DNA of 64,000 nucleotides from Planococcus sp. SK3692 (lineage in GTDB: Bacteria; Bacillota; Bacilli; Bacillales_A; Planococcaceae): contig NZ_JARCHV010000001.1 of the NCBI RefSeq assembly GCF_028890485.2, positions 1,092,698 through 1,156,697 on the forward strand, written 5' to 3'. Below the pieces are notes generated by a model. It did no database searches. It saw only the letters and a list, made by a program, of their open reading frames with translations, and was not told the DNA's origin. A program made the position numbers and the translations under genes. Positions 51,974 through 60,163 of the stretch are shown here, piece after piece; position 1 is the stretch's first letter; the number at the start of each line of letters is the position of its first letter.

Positions 51974-52191
51974 TAAAACCACTCCTATAGAAAAATAGTG
52001 TTTTGCTGAATAATAATTCAGCCACTTCCTGAAATAAAACATAAAGCTGCAAGACAGCTGCTCTAGTGCTCGATATCATACTTTAAGGAAGCCTGAATTG
52101 TACAAAATCGTGCTCCTGTAAATTTTTCTGCTAAATCGATTAATAATGGATCAACTTATTTCTCCTCCATTTCTGCAAAGAATATTGTGCT

Positions 52192-52610
52192 TTATATTTT
52201 TGCAGAAGATATATTTAATTTCATTTTTAAACCTTCTTCAAATATCTCCTTAACTTCATGTTCACCATAATAATATTTACATATTTTCACTGCATAAGAA
52301 TCCATTATGCCAGAAATGTAATCAGAAACAGCCCGTCAACGCGATTCTCCCACTTTTGCAAAGTGTCTGTATTCAGCTATCAAAAGAAGGCTATTTTCAT
52401 TAAATTTTTTATCATTAAATACTGTAAATAATCCTTTAATAAATTTCTCTCCTTACTTTTCATATAACTGAACTGTATTACTTCGATCTCTCATTTTTAA
52501 TTTTTCATAATAAGTTCTAAATAACGAAGTGGTCAATAATATGTTTCTAGATAATCTTTTAATTCTTTATTAACTTCGGTCTTTAGTTTACGCCTCTTTT
52601 TTTTTATTCT
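52192..52610 (-). pseudogene. Decayed C-terminal part of a dGTPase-like gene
   Basis: Reading leftwards, pieces in more than one frame resemble the end of a deoxynucleoside triphosphate triphosphohydrolase: RSNTVQLYEK, GEKFIKGLFTVFNDKKFNEN, LLLIAEYRHFAKVGESR, a TGA, then RAVSDYISGIMDSYAVKICK and a final stop at 52192. The DYISGMTDxYA-like block is the family hallmark near the C-terminus. At least two stops and a frameshift are present and the catalytic HD half is missing. Such enzymes can act in anti-phage nucleotide depletion. The rest of the gap to 51973 shows nothing. Confidence 0.6.
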
Positions 52611-52619
52611 TCATGTTTC

Positions 52620-54458
52620 TCATGAGAAGTAATTCTTAACTCGACTATCCACACTATAAACATAACAACCCTTCATCCCCCGGGTCATCAATGTCTTATA
52701 CGTATTCCTCACTAATTGATCAAGTGGATCAACTGCATACTTCCCCTTTGGCTTCGCAGGTCTTGCCCCTTTGTCTTTAAAGTTCTCCCGCTTCACTTCC
52801 AGCGACTGCGTTGCCGGGTTATAGGTCAAATCGTTCCCGATAATGACACCGATATATTCCATCTCCAGACCTTGCACAGTATGAATGCAGCCAATCTGTT
52901 CAGAGCCTTCTGGGTGGATCGCCCAGTCGATGCGGTTTGGGTCATTCCAGGGCATGGCGAAGTCGTGCTCTTCTATGAAGACGTCTTTTGGCAGCTCTCC
53001 GTTCACAGGGTTCTTATTCCAATCCCAAGCATAACCGGCAAGTAGCCGGCCGCCTTTTTCTTTGACGACTTTTTCGTATAGCTCCTGTGGAGAATCGACG
53101 ACTTGGAAGTCGAAATCTCCGTCGAGCTGGATGTCCTGTTTCTTGTCGTATAACAAATTATCGAGCCACTCCAAGTAATTGCCGGAGCCTGCGCAACGGA
53201 ACTGTGAGTCGAGTTCGACGACATGAACATTGGCGTTTTGTTTTTCGGCTTCTTCTTTCAATAGCTCGAAGCGGCCAATATCTTTATTGGAGATGACTTG
53301 TTCGTCGTCGATAAAGAAGACGCTGAGCCTGCTGGAGCGGATGATTTGCGTCGCCTGGTTTTCGCCATCGATTTTCGGTTTCATATGGCCTTGGTTTTTC
53401 AGTCGATGCGCTTCGTCGCAGACGAGGACGTCGTAGTAATTGGTCGGTGTATCCACATATGCTGCGGATCCCTTGAACAGGCTCCGTATTTCCACGAAGC
53501 CGCTCCGGCCAATCAGTTTCTTACGCAGGATTTCACGGAACGATTGGTTAGGCGTGATGTATTCAATTGTTGCTTCCTCACCCAACAGGAAATTCATCAA
53601 ATTCAAGCCGATGACAGATTTACCGGTACCTGGTCCGCCCTTGATGAGAATTGTGTGCTTCTGGTCGGTTTCGAGATCCAGACTATTATAGATGGACAGC
53701 ACTTTCTCGTAGGCGACTTTCTGTTCATCGAGCAGGATGAATTCTTCGTTGCCTTCAAATAATGAATTGACGGCTTCAACCAACTTTTTTGAGGGTCGGA
53801 TGCGTCCTTCTTCGATTCTCCGCGCAATTTCGTCGCCTTTTCCTTCTGAGACCGCGTCATTGATTCGCTTGCGCAACAACAGGTCATCGAACTGGAAATA
53901 GACCGGAGACTGTTCGATATAGCTTCGGTAGCGTTCATCGAGCAAGGGTTCCGATTCACGGTTTGGGATGTAATTATGCAAATACGCACAAGAGCTTAAA
54001 TTGATCGAAGTGCCTTCATATAAGGACTCGTTGAAGTTCTCGAGAAAGCGCTTGTAGGAGAGGGACTGATAAGACGGATGCACCGTTTCGCGTGTGCGCC
54101 CGCCAAGATAAGTTTTGACGATGCCGTCACCTTCTGCCAACTGGGATTTCTGCCATTGCTTCAGCTCCACGATAACCGCGTTTTGCTTACCGGCCTTGTC
54201 TTCGCCGGTAATGAGAAAATCAATGCGCTTTTCGGTGGATGGCAGCTTGTATTCGAGCAACACATGCGTGCCGTCTTTCAGGTCGGCATCCCGCAAAATC
54301 TTCGCCATTTGGGGCAGGGAGTTGGTCCACGAACGAATTTCACTCGGAGAAACCGAATGGTTCATCTTCTCCTGGACTCGATCCAGAAGAACCGATTCGA
54401 TGCGCTGCTCCAGTACATGGCTGATGAATTTGGCAGAGCTTTCGTTGTAGATAATCAT
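52620..54458 (-). CDS. Nuclease-fold plus DUF2075 helicase-like protein, 612 aa
   Basis: The C-terminal 370 residues form a DUF2075 P-loop ATPase: Walker A IKGGPGTGKSVIG (272-284), DEAH box VCDEAHRLKN (346-355), DSQFRCAGSGNYLEW near 422, GYAWDWNKNP near 477 and the late motif IHTVQGLEMEYIGVIIGNDL. The N-terminal 110 residues contain Asp 80 in EKRIDFLITG and Glu 98-Leu-Lys 100 in AVIVELKQW, the spacing of a PD-(D/E)xK nuclease. It has a higher GC than the genes to its left, so it may have a different origin. Alone in its unit, divergent from the SNIPE-like gene. Confidence 0.85.
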   Translation of the reverse strand: MIIYNESSAKFISHVLEQRIESVLLDRVQEKMNHSVSPSEIRSWTNSLPQMAKILRDADLKDGTHVLLEYKLPSTEKRIDFLITGEDKAGKQNAVIVELKQWQKSQLAEGDGIVKTYLGGRTRETVHPSYQSLSYKRFLENFNESLYEGTSINLSSCAYLHNYIPNRESEPLLDERYRSYIEQSPVYFQFDDLLLRKRINDAVSEGKGDEIARRIEEGRIRPSKKLVEAVNSLFEGNEEFILLDEQKVAYEKVLSIYNSLDLETDQKHTILIKGGPGTGKSVIGLNLMNFLLGEEATIEYITPNQSFREILRKKLIGRSGFVEIRSLFKGSAAYVDTPTNYYDVLVCDEAHRLKNQGHMKPKIDGENQATQIIRSSRLSVFFIDDEQVISNKDIGRFELLKEEAEKQNANVHVVELDSQFRCAGSGNYLEWLDNLLYDKKQDIQLDGDFDFQVVDSPQELYEKVVKEKGGRLLAGYAWDWNKNPVNGELPKDVFIEEHDFAMPWNDPNRIDWAIHPEGSEQIGCIHTVQGLEMEYIGVIIGNDLTYNPATQSLEVKRENFKDKGARPAKPKGKYAVDPLDQLVRNTYKTLMTRGMKGCYVYSVDSRVKNYFS

Positions 54459-54786
54459 GTGGCTAGCCCCTATCTTCTCTAGTTGTAAAATCCTGTATCT
54501 TACTTATTTTCAGTTTAGCATTATTTAACTAATCTGAGGATACTTTTCGCAATATTACTACAATTATTGACAGATTATTAGCTTGGAATCATAAATAGAC
54601 AAATTACTGAATAGAACCACTTAGTTTTGATAGTCTTAGCTCTCTTACTTCATCGGAATTTTTGCTATTTGGGCTCTTAATTTCCATTTATTTCTCAAAT
54701 AGATACCTTTCCTTTAATTATTAACGATATAATATACTCACTAGTTGGTTTATTTAGGAATTTAAATAAGTACAAGGGGCTTTTCA
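54459..54786. other. Divergent promoter region, 328 bp
   Basis: No gene. A perfect TATAAT at 54728-54733 is well placed for the rightward gene at 54787, but the -35 region is weak. Nothing else seen. Confidence 0.45.
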
Positions 54787-56280
54787 ATGCAGACGAAATG
54801 GTATCATTCTATTTGGTTTATCGGTTTGCTGTTTTCACAATGGTATTTAATATTGCCGTTGATTCCAGCGATTATCTTAATGAAACAGAGAGGGAAGGAA
54901 GAAGCGAAACATCATCAACAATGGGATGATAGTGGTTTCGGTGATCTATTGATATTAAACGAGCGGAAAGAAGCAATTCAAAAAGATGTTCAAACAATGA
55001 CCGATGAAAAAGAAAAGACGATTGTAGACTTAGAAAAGAAAAAAGATAAGTTACTAGAAAAGCTGAAAGTGGCCGAAGATTTAGAGGCGATACATAAAGT
55101 AATCAGTGATGAAAAAGTAAATATGGATAATCTAGCTAAAGAAAAAGTTCTCTTAGGCGACCAAATAGTCACTCTCATAAAAGAAGCAGAGGAAAAGAAT
55201 GCAGAGATAGTTGTCTTAGATGATGAAATTCTATTTCAAGAATTCGGGTTCTATGCTCCGAAATATAACCTTGAAAATTCGCAAGTTTATAAATTGCAGC
55301 TGGATCAAATACGTGAGCGTCAAAAGCAACTTGCTAAAGAGAAAAAAGCTACACTTCATTATGATGGCTGGGAGTTGAATGGCAGTAAGGCTGAGGGGCG
55401 AAAAATGAATAATGACAATATCAAAATGACTCTCTACTCCTTTAATACGGATTGCGATAGTGCCATTTCAAAAGCTAAATTCAATAATATAGATTCGATC
55501 GAGAAGCGGATTCGCAATTCTTTTACGAAGTTAAATAAGATGAATGCGAAAAACCGGATAGAGATTACTGGAGAATATCTGGAGCTAAAACTGGCAGAGC
55601 TCCATCTCGCTTATGAATACGAACAGATCAAAGAGGAAGAGCGTGAGGAACAGCGCAGAATCAAAGAAAAAATGCGCGAAGAACAAAAAGCCCAGAAGGA
55701 AATTGAAGCATTGAAGAAGAAAATCGAAAAAGAAGAAACCCACTTTGTGAAGGAAATTGGTTCCTTGAAATCACGCATCGAATCAGCTTCTGGTGATGAG
55801 AAAGCTGATATTCAGCATAAGATTTTGGAACTGGAAGCAAAACTCGCACTTGTCGAAAAAGACAAAGAAGATGTCCTCAACCGCGAACAGAATACACGAG
55901 CTGGATATGTCTACATCATTTCCAATATCGGTTCGTTTGGAGAGCACGTGTATAAAATCGGCATGACGCGCCGCCTGGAACCTATGGATCGTGTGAAGGA
56001 ACTAGGTGATGCATCCGTCCCATTCACTTTCGATGTTCATGCCATGATTTTCTCTGAAGATGCGCCAACATTAGAGAATGCTCTGCACAAGGCTTTCCAT
56101 CATAAACGCTTAAACAAAGTGAATGAACGCAAGGAGTTTTTCAGAGTATCTCTCGAAGAAATATCTGATGTTGTGATTCAAAACCATAATAAGGTTGTGG
56201 AGTTCACTAAGCTTGCGGAAGCCGAGCATTATAGAGAAACACTGATGCTCGAAAAGACTTTGGAACAAGTGGCGAACTGA
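54787..56280 (+). CDS. Membrane-anchored DUF4041/GIY-YIG nuclease (SNIPE-like), 497 aa
   Basis: An N-terminal hydrophobic stretch (residues 7-33) would anchor the protein. A coiled coil follows (60-140), then a DUF4041-like region (about 145-280, with ILFQEFGFYAPKYNLENS and INNIDSIEKRI-like FNNIDSIEKRIRNSF), a second long coiled coil (280-365) and a GIY-YIG nuclease of the T5orf172 type (372-465: GYVYIISNIG, YKIGMTRR, Glu 430 in TLENALHKAFH). This order matches SNIPE, a membrane nuclease reported to cut phage DNA during injection. Ribosome site AAGGGG. Single gene with a terminator. Confidence 0.85.
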   Translation: MQTKWYHSIWFIGLLFSQWYLILPLIPAIILMKQRGKEEAKHHQQWDDSGFGDLLILNERKEAIQKDVQTMTDEKEKTIVDLEKKKDKLLEKLKVAEDLEAIHKVISDEKVNMDNLAKEKVLLGDQIVTLIKEAEEKNAEIVVLDDEILFQEFGFYAPKYNLENSQVYKLQLDQIRERQKQLAKEKKATLHYDGWELNGSKAEGRKMNNDNIKMTLYSFNTDCDSAISKAKFNNIDSIEKRIRNSFTKLNKMNAKNRIEITGEYLELKLAELHLAYEYEQIKEEEREEQRRIKEKMREEQKAQKEIEALKKKIEKEETHFVKEIGSLKSRIESASGDEKADIQHKILELEAKLALVEKDKEDVLNREQNTRAGYVYIISNIGSFGEHVYKIGMTRRLEPMDRVKELGDASVPFTFDVHAMIFSEDAPTLENALHKAFHHKRLNKVNERKEFFRVSLEEISDVVIQNHNKVVEFTKLAEAEHYRETLMLEKTLEQVAN

Positions 56281-56305
56281 GAACCATATGTAAATTGAGA
56301 ATAGT

Positions 56306-56335
56306 AAAAAGGCCTGCAGCCGTGCAGGCCTTTTT
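56306..56335 (+). terminator. Terminator of the SNIPE-like gene
   Basis: AAAAAGGCCTGCA (56306-56318) pairs perfectly with TGCAGGCCTTTTT (56323-56335), 4-nt loop. Confidence 0.93.
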
Positions 56336-56384
56336 ATTATTCTTTATTCTATTTTTAACGCATCTTACAAATGCCTATCCCTCA

Positions 56385-56537
56385 TCAATCTTCCTCCTCT
56401 TCACCATCATCCGTGTCGGTCATCGTATCATCAGCGCCGTCGTTTTCTTCGAGCGGTTCTGTTTCCGGTTCGCTGTCGCCTGAGCATGCAGACAATGCCA
56501 ATCCGCTTGCGAAGATAATTGCTGCGAATTTCTTCAT
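56385..56537 (-). CDS. Small acidic lipoprotein, 50 aa
   Basis: A gene too short for usual gene finding. Signal sequence KKFAAIIFASGLALSAC ends in the lipobox LSAC (Cys 18); the remaining 32 residues are almost entirely Glu, Asp, Thr and Gly. AGAGAGG lies 10 bp before the ATG. After lipid attachment it would display a short, strongly negative tail on the membrane surface. Similar tiny acidic lipoproteins are common in Bacilli; no function is known. Confidence 0.75.
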   Translation of the reverse strand: MKKFAAIIFASGLALSACSGDSEPETEPLEENDGADDTMTDTDDGEEEED

Positions 56538-56752
56538 TTCAACCATTCCTCTCTAATAAGGATTTTGAAGCTTCTTCCTCCGTGCTAACTATCCTGGCCA
56601 TTTGCGGTCATTCACCAAGCTGTTCCCAGTTGCCAAATAAATGGGTGTTACTCTCTGCCTACCCGCCTATCGCAAACACATAACATATTCAGCCGAAATT
56701 CCAGTAACTTTTGTTGGTTCAATTCCGTCTATCTGCCAAAGGGAGTGAAGCT

Positions 56753-57019
56753 ATAAAACGCTTGAGTTTGCTCGTTATGTTCTTGAGTATTTTTCTAATA
56801 GGCTGCATGCTACAACCACAGATCACTGAATCCGAAGCCATCGCGATTATCGAAGAACTTCACACGAATTCGTTCGGAACAGCCGAAGTGATTTCCATCG
56901 ACTACAGCTTTGGTCGTTACGCGGTCGAGTGGGAAAACGAAGAGAGTTGTGAATGGGGCATCGATCATGTCGATGGGGATGACGGCAGCGTAGAAATGAA
57001 ACAAGCGTCGATCTGTTAG
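56753..57019 (+). CDS. Small lipoprotein with apparent ATA start, 88 aa
   Basis: Reads as KRLSLLVMFLSIFLIGC with lipobox LIGC, followed by a 70-residue domain with ITESEAIAIIEELHTNSFG and a two-cysteine C-terminus. A good ribosome site, AAAGGGAG, lies 7 bases before an ATA codon exactly where the start should be; the nearest ATG is inside the signal peptide and the nearest upstream TTG (56711) has no ribosome site and would spoil the signal peptide. Either ATA is used weakly or the start codon has mutated from ATG. The protein is not recognised. The terminator arms overlap its last codons. Confidence 0.6.
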   Translation: MKRLSLLVMFLSIFLIGCMLQPQITESEAIAIIEELHTNSFGTAEVISIDYSFGRYAVEWENEESCEWGIDHVDGDDGSVEMKQASIC

Positions 57020-57033
57020 CGATCGACGCTTGT
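57001..57033. terminator. Bidirectional hairpin overlapping a stop codon
   Basis: ACAAGCGTCGATC (57001-57013) pairs perfectly with GATCGACGCTTGT (57021-57033); the 7-nt loop contains the TAG stop of the rightward gene. The T tails are weak on both sides. It divides convergent genes only 20 bp apart. Confidence 0.7.
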
Positions 57034-57038
57034 ATCTA

Positions 57039-58325
57039 TTAATAGCCTTGTTCCAGCATTTCCATGAATTCCTCTTCAGAACTCGCGCCGATTTCATCCA
57101 TGGCGCTTAAGCCATCCGGCCCTTCGAGTGCTGGGTCAGCGCCGTTTGCAACGAGGATTTTAGCGCTTTCGTAATCCCCGTAAGCGACCGCTGTCGCGAG
57201 AACCGTTCCAAAATCATCAGTCGTGTTCGGGTCCGCTCCTGCTTCGAGCAGTGTGGTGACAACGTCCGGATCGCCTGAATACATCGCATACATTAAGGCG
57301 TCTTCATTCCCGCCGTTGCGGGCATCGATGTCGGCGCCGTTTGCGAGTTGGGCTTCCACTTCAGCGACATTGCCTTCTGAGGCCGCGACCATGAGTGGCG
57401 TTTCACCATCGACTGCAAACCCGTCGGCGAAGCTCGCTTCTGAAAATTGCATGAAGCTTGCGAAGGCTAAGGTGCCAGCTGTCGTTAACGCGATGAGGCC
57501 GATATAGCCTGCAGTGACTCCCGCAATGAGCAATGTCGCGCCCAGTGCGATTTTGCCGTTGTTCGGCTCGTAGTATTTCACATCTCCATCATGGAAGCGC
57601 TCGATGGACTGGATGCGCTTCGGCAGACGCGGATGCGTCGACAATACTTCGGCGAGCCAAACGAATGCATTCGACTCGGTGTGAATCTGTTCGCGGTATG
57701 CGTCTTCGTTCACTTCTGCGTAGGTTTTCTTGCCGATGCCAAGCAGCGTCAATGCGCGTTTTGCGGCTGCGGCGTTTTGAATGGTGTAAGCGGCGTGGCG
57801 GTCGCATGTGTATTCACACGAACGGCTGTATGCCGTACTGAGGAACGGGATAAACCCGGCCGGCAAAATCAATAGATTCTTCCAGACGTGGCGGCGTTTT
57901 ACATGCGCCAGTTCGTGGGCGATGATGAAATCCAGTTCGTCTTGCCCTTGCTCGCGTGCCAGTTCAAACACTTCCGAATACAACACGACCATGTCGCGTC
58001 CGAAGAAACGTGTCGCAAACGCGTTGAGTGCCCCTTCGGATTGGATGACGAAAACGTCCGGGACTTTCTTTAATTCCATTTGCGCCGCTAAAGTCTGCAC
58101 GCGTTCGTAGACATCCGGGAATTGACGCTCGTGGATGCGCACGCCGTTGCCGCGGATCGTGCCGAGCATGACGACATTGGCGAACAAAAGAATCGCAAAT
58201 ACCGTCAAGGCAATGCCGATCCCGATAATGGAGACAGCTGCCAAAATATAAATAAGAATGCTGAAGATCAGGCTGATTACAAAATATACAGTCTCTCTAC
58301 TTGATTGAATATTCGTCTTGCTCAT
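57039..58325 (-). CDS. M48 membrane metallopeptidase with ankyrin repeats, 428 aa
   Basis: HtpX-like zinc peptidase with membrane helices near residues 13-34, 36-56, 150-165 and 255-285. The zinc site is AHELAHVKRRH (His 137, Glu 138, His 141) and the downstream ligand region is SCEYTCDRHAA (Glu 171). STHPRLPKRIQSIERF near 225 is the usual M48 motif. From residue 305 onward are three ankyrin repeats (for example ADGADID-type NGADIDARNGG, EAGADPNTTDD, ANGADPALEGP). HtpX itself lacks ankyrins, so this is a fusion; the repeats may select substrate or partner. Ribosome site GAGAGGGAG. Confidence 0.9.
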   Translation of the reverse strand: MSKTNIQSSRETVYFVISLIFSILIYILAAVSIIGIGIALTVFAILLFANVVMLGTIRGNGVRIHERQFPDVYERVQTLAAQMELKKVPDVFVIQSEGALNAFATRFFGRDMVVLYSEVFELAREQGQDELDFIIAHELAHVKRRHVWKNLLILPAGFIPFLSTAYSRSCEYTCDRHAAYTIQNAAAAKRALTLLGIGKKTYAEVNEDAYREQIHTESNAFVWLAEVLSTHPRLPKRIQSIERFHDGDVKYYEPNNGKIALGATLLIAGVTAGYIGLIALTTAGTLAFASFMQFSEASFADGFAVDGETPLMVAASEGNVAEVEAQLANGADIDARNGGNEDALMYAMYSGDPDVVTTLLEAGADPNTTDDFGTVLATAVAYGDYESAKILVANGADPALEGPDGLSAMDEIGASSEEEFMEMLEQGY

Positions 58326-58598
58326 TATTTTCTCCCTCTCGATTTGGAATATCTTACATATAATAGCACTTAGTACTCATTTGGAGAATAGTGTATTCAT
58401 GCGATTTGTATATTTATCGGTGAAATAAATAGAGATGCTTCAAGTTGTTCAGCTAATTAAACAGGAGATGTAAATAAGCAGCTCTTCAGAAGACGGCTGG
58501 TGTGCTGAATTTTTTCAAAGCTATATTCTATTTCTTCTAATTTGATGTATGATGTATGGAATAAATAGAGGCAACGGACTGGTGAGGGAGGCATTGGC

Positions 58599-59153
58599 TT
58601 GAACAGGAAAATTGTGTGGTTTCTTGCATCTTTAATACTCGTTTCGGTTTTAGTCTACGGGCTGAGCGTTTCAGCCAATACTAACAAGCTTCAGGCCAAC
58701 CTAGAGGAACACGCACAAGCAGCATTTGATGAACTTTACCGCAGCAACTCAGACGACAAGCTCTTTTCGCTGAAAGAAATCAAGAACATAGATGCATCCG
58801 AAAGCTGGATCGCCTTGTTGGAAGCGAGTGATGGCACGGTGATGTATGCGCATTACGAACTTGATTGGCTCAAGCGATTCCAAGTACACGCCATCGGAAC
58901 GGTGCCCGGCTTCACGTATCTGGATATCCCGACAAACGAGGGAACTTACGGCGTATTGGTCGGCACAAACGATTCCTTGCGAATCGCTCAAGTTAACCTG
59001 AAAACTCTAGGAGCCGCTCAATTAGAATTCAGTTTTCCGATAGCACGTGAACCCTACCTCATTGAATACGCAAAGCTGCCAGACAACATCCACTCATCAG
59101 CACCAGCCGTCTTTACTTTTTATGACAACGAGAATCAAGTGATTGAAGAATAA
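58599..59153 (+). CDS. Hypothetical exported or membrane-anchored protein, 184 aa
   Basis: Not recognised. N-terminal hydrophobic segment (residues 6-26, VWFLASLILVSVLVYGLSVS) without a clear cleavage site or lipobox, then a soluble extracellular domain of mixed alpha/beta type with the run GTVPGFTYLDIPTNEGTYGV. Start codon is TTG at 58599, with GGGAGG eight bases before it. Single gene with a terminator. Confidence 0.75.
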   Translation: MNRKIVWFLASLILVSVLVYGLSVSANTNKLQANLEEHAQAAFDELYRSNSDDKLFSLKEIKNIDASESWIALLEASDGTVMYAHYELDWLKRFQVHAIGTVPGFTYLDIPTNEGTYGVLVGTNDSLRIAQVNLKTLGAAQLEFSFPIAREPYLIEYAKLPDNIHSSAPAVFTFYDNENQVIEE

Positions 59154-59162
59154 AACCATAAA

Positions 59163-59198
59163 AAAGCGCGAGTCTCTTAGAAGACACGCGCTTTCTTT
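59163..59198. terminator. Terminator between convergent genes
   Basis: AAAGCGCG (59163-59170) pairs with CGCGCTTT (59187-59194), inner TCT/AGA pairing, T-rich tail. Confidence 0.8.
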
Positions 59199-59445
59199 AC
59201 GATCTATCGTTGCGTTTCGCCCGTTTCTTCTTCAGCCAGGCAATCAATAAAATGTACAATGCAGAAAGAACGAGAGCAATTGGGATCAGCCACAATATGT
59301 ATTCAACATAAGAAATGCCGGTTCTTTGGTAAACGACTGTCCCGAGCCAAGTGACGAGAAATACTAGGGGGAAAAAGAGTATCGGATCTTTCTTCTTCGA
59401 AAAAATCGGTTCTGTTAGATGTTCTTTGATTTCAGGCCAGCTCAT
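59197..59445 (-). CDS. Small two-helix membrane protein A1, 82 aa
   Basis: Not recognised. Amphipathic start (WPEIKEHLTEPIFSKKKD), two helices (about 22-40 and 46-70) and a basic tail (KKKRAKRNDRS). Third gene of cassette 1; its ATG overlaps the preceding stop as ATGA. The counterpart A2 at 59921-60163 is about two-thirds identical. Confidence 0.8.
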   Translation of the reverse strand: MSWPEIKEHLTEPIFSKKKDPILFFPLVFLVTWLGTVVYQRTGISYVEYILWLIPIALVLSALYILLIAWLKKKRAKRNDRS

Positions 59446-59648
59446 ATATGCTCACCTGCTCGCTGCTGTTTCTTGCGGCGCTTGTTTTGCACGATTGGCC
59501 TCAGCACACCATACACGATGAATCCGCCTATCAAAGAGCCAATAAAGTAGACCCAACTCGGTTCGCCGCCGAGTATGTAGCTGACCAAAAACGCGATAGC
59601 GCCGTATGCCACTGCCCATGAAATTGCTTTTACTGCACAGTTAGTCAT
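59442..59648 (-). CDS. Small two-helix membrane protein B1, 68 aa
   Basis: Two hydrophobic helices with the shared core YGAIAFLVSYILGGEPSW and a basic tail (NKRRKKQQRAGEHI). It resembles the C-type proteins of the same cassettes (Y-x-IA-x-x-V-S/T-YIL-x-G-E/Q-P), so B and C genes are old duplicates of each other. It overlaps C1 by 8 bp and A1 by 4 bp. Counterpart B2 is about 80% identical. Function unknown. Confidence 0.8.
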   Translation of the reverse strand: MTNCAVKAISWAVAYGAIAFLVSYILGGEPSWVYFIGSLIGGFIVYGVLRPIVQNKRRKKQQRAGEHI

Positions 59649-59865
59649 TCCAGTTATCCTCCATCCGCTTCGTTGCTTTCTTGTTTTTCTCTAATCGTTT
59701 CTTTTCCATATAGGGAATAATAAATCCATAAGACAGAAATCCAGCAAGTGCCATCCCCATTACCAAATTCCATACCGGTTGTCCGTCCAAAATATACGTG
59801 ACGATATAAGCGATGACCCCGTACATTATTGTGCCGATTATCGTATTTTCCACTCGTTTATTCAC
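59641..59865 (-). CDS. Small two-helix membrane protein C1, 74 aa
   Basis: Two helices and a charged tail (MEKKRLEKNKKATKRMEDN). Start codon is GTG at 59865 with AGGAGGA before it. First gene of cassette 1. It differs from C2 at only 2 of 74 residues, far fewer than the other two pairs, which points to recent gene conversion. Function unknown. Confidence 0.82.
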   Translation of the reverse strand: MNKRVENTIIGTIMYGVIAYIVTYILDGQPVWNLVMGMALAGFLSYGFIIPYMEKKRLEKNKKATKRMEDNWND

Positions 59866-59920
59866 GCACTTCCTCCTAGCTCTATACTCTCCTGTTGGCT
59901 ATCGACACTTTGGGTATAGA

Positions 59921-60163
59921 TCATTTTTTGTTTTTCGCCCTTCGCTTCTTCAGCCAGACAATCAGCAAAAGGTACAAAGCGAAAGTGATGATGGCGACTG
60001 GAACCATCCACAGTAGGTACTCAAAGTAGGAAACGCCACTTCTTCGATAGACTGCTGTTCCGATCCAGGCGGCGAGAACCCCCAAAGGGAAAATAAGCAA
60101 AGGGTCTTTCTGTTTCGAAATGATTGGCTCTGTCAGATATTCTTTGATTTCAGGCCAGTTCAT
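59921..60163 (-). CDS. Small two-helix membrane protein A2, 80 aa
   Basis: Duplicate of A1 (WPEIKEYLTEPIISKQKDPL start, two helices, KKRRAKNKK tail). Last gene of cassette 2, 4-bp ATGA overlap with B2. Function unknown. Confidence 0.8.
   Translation of the reverse strand: MNWPEIKEYLTEPIISKQKDPLLIFPLGVLAAWIGTAVYRRSGVSYFEYLLWMVPVAIITFALYLLLIVWLKKRRAKNKK

Noticed and set aside
44467..56280. Restriction-modification system
   Set aside because: Nuclease domains are present but no methyltransferase gene with a SAM-binding motif lies within the island.
58605..58625. Further REP-like unit (AAATTGTGTGGTTTC)
   Set aside because: It matches only the first ten bases, lies inside coding sequence and lacks the GCACAGGGAC half.
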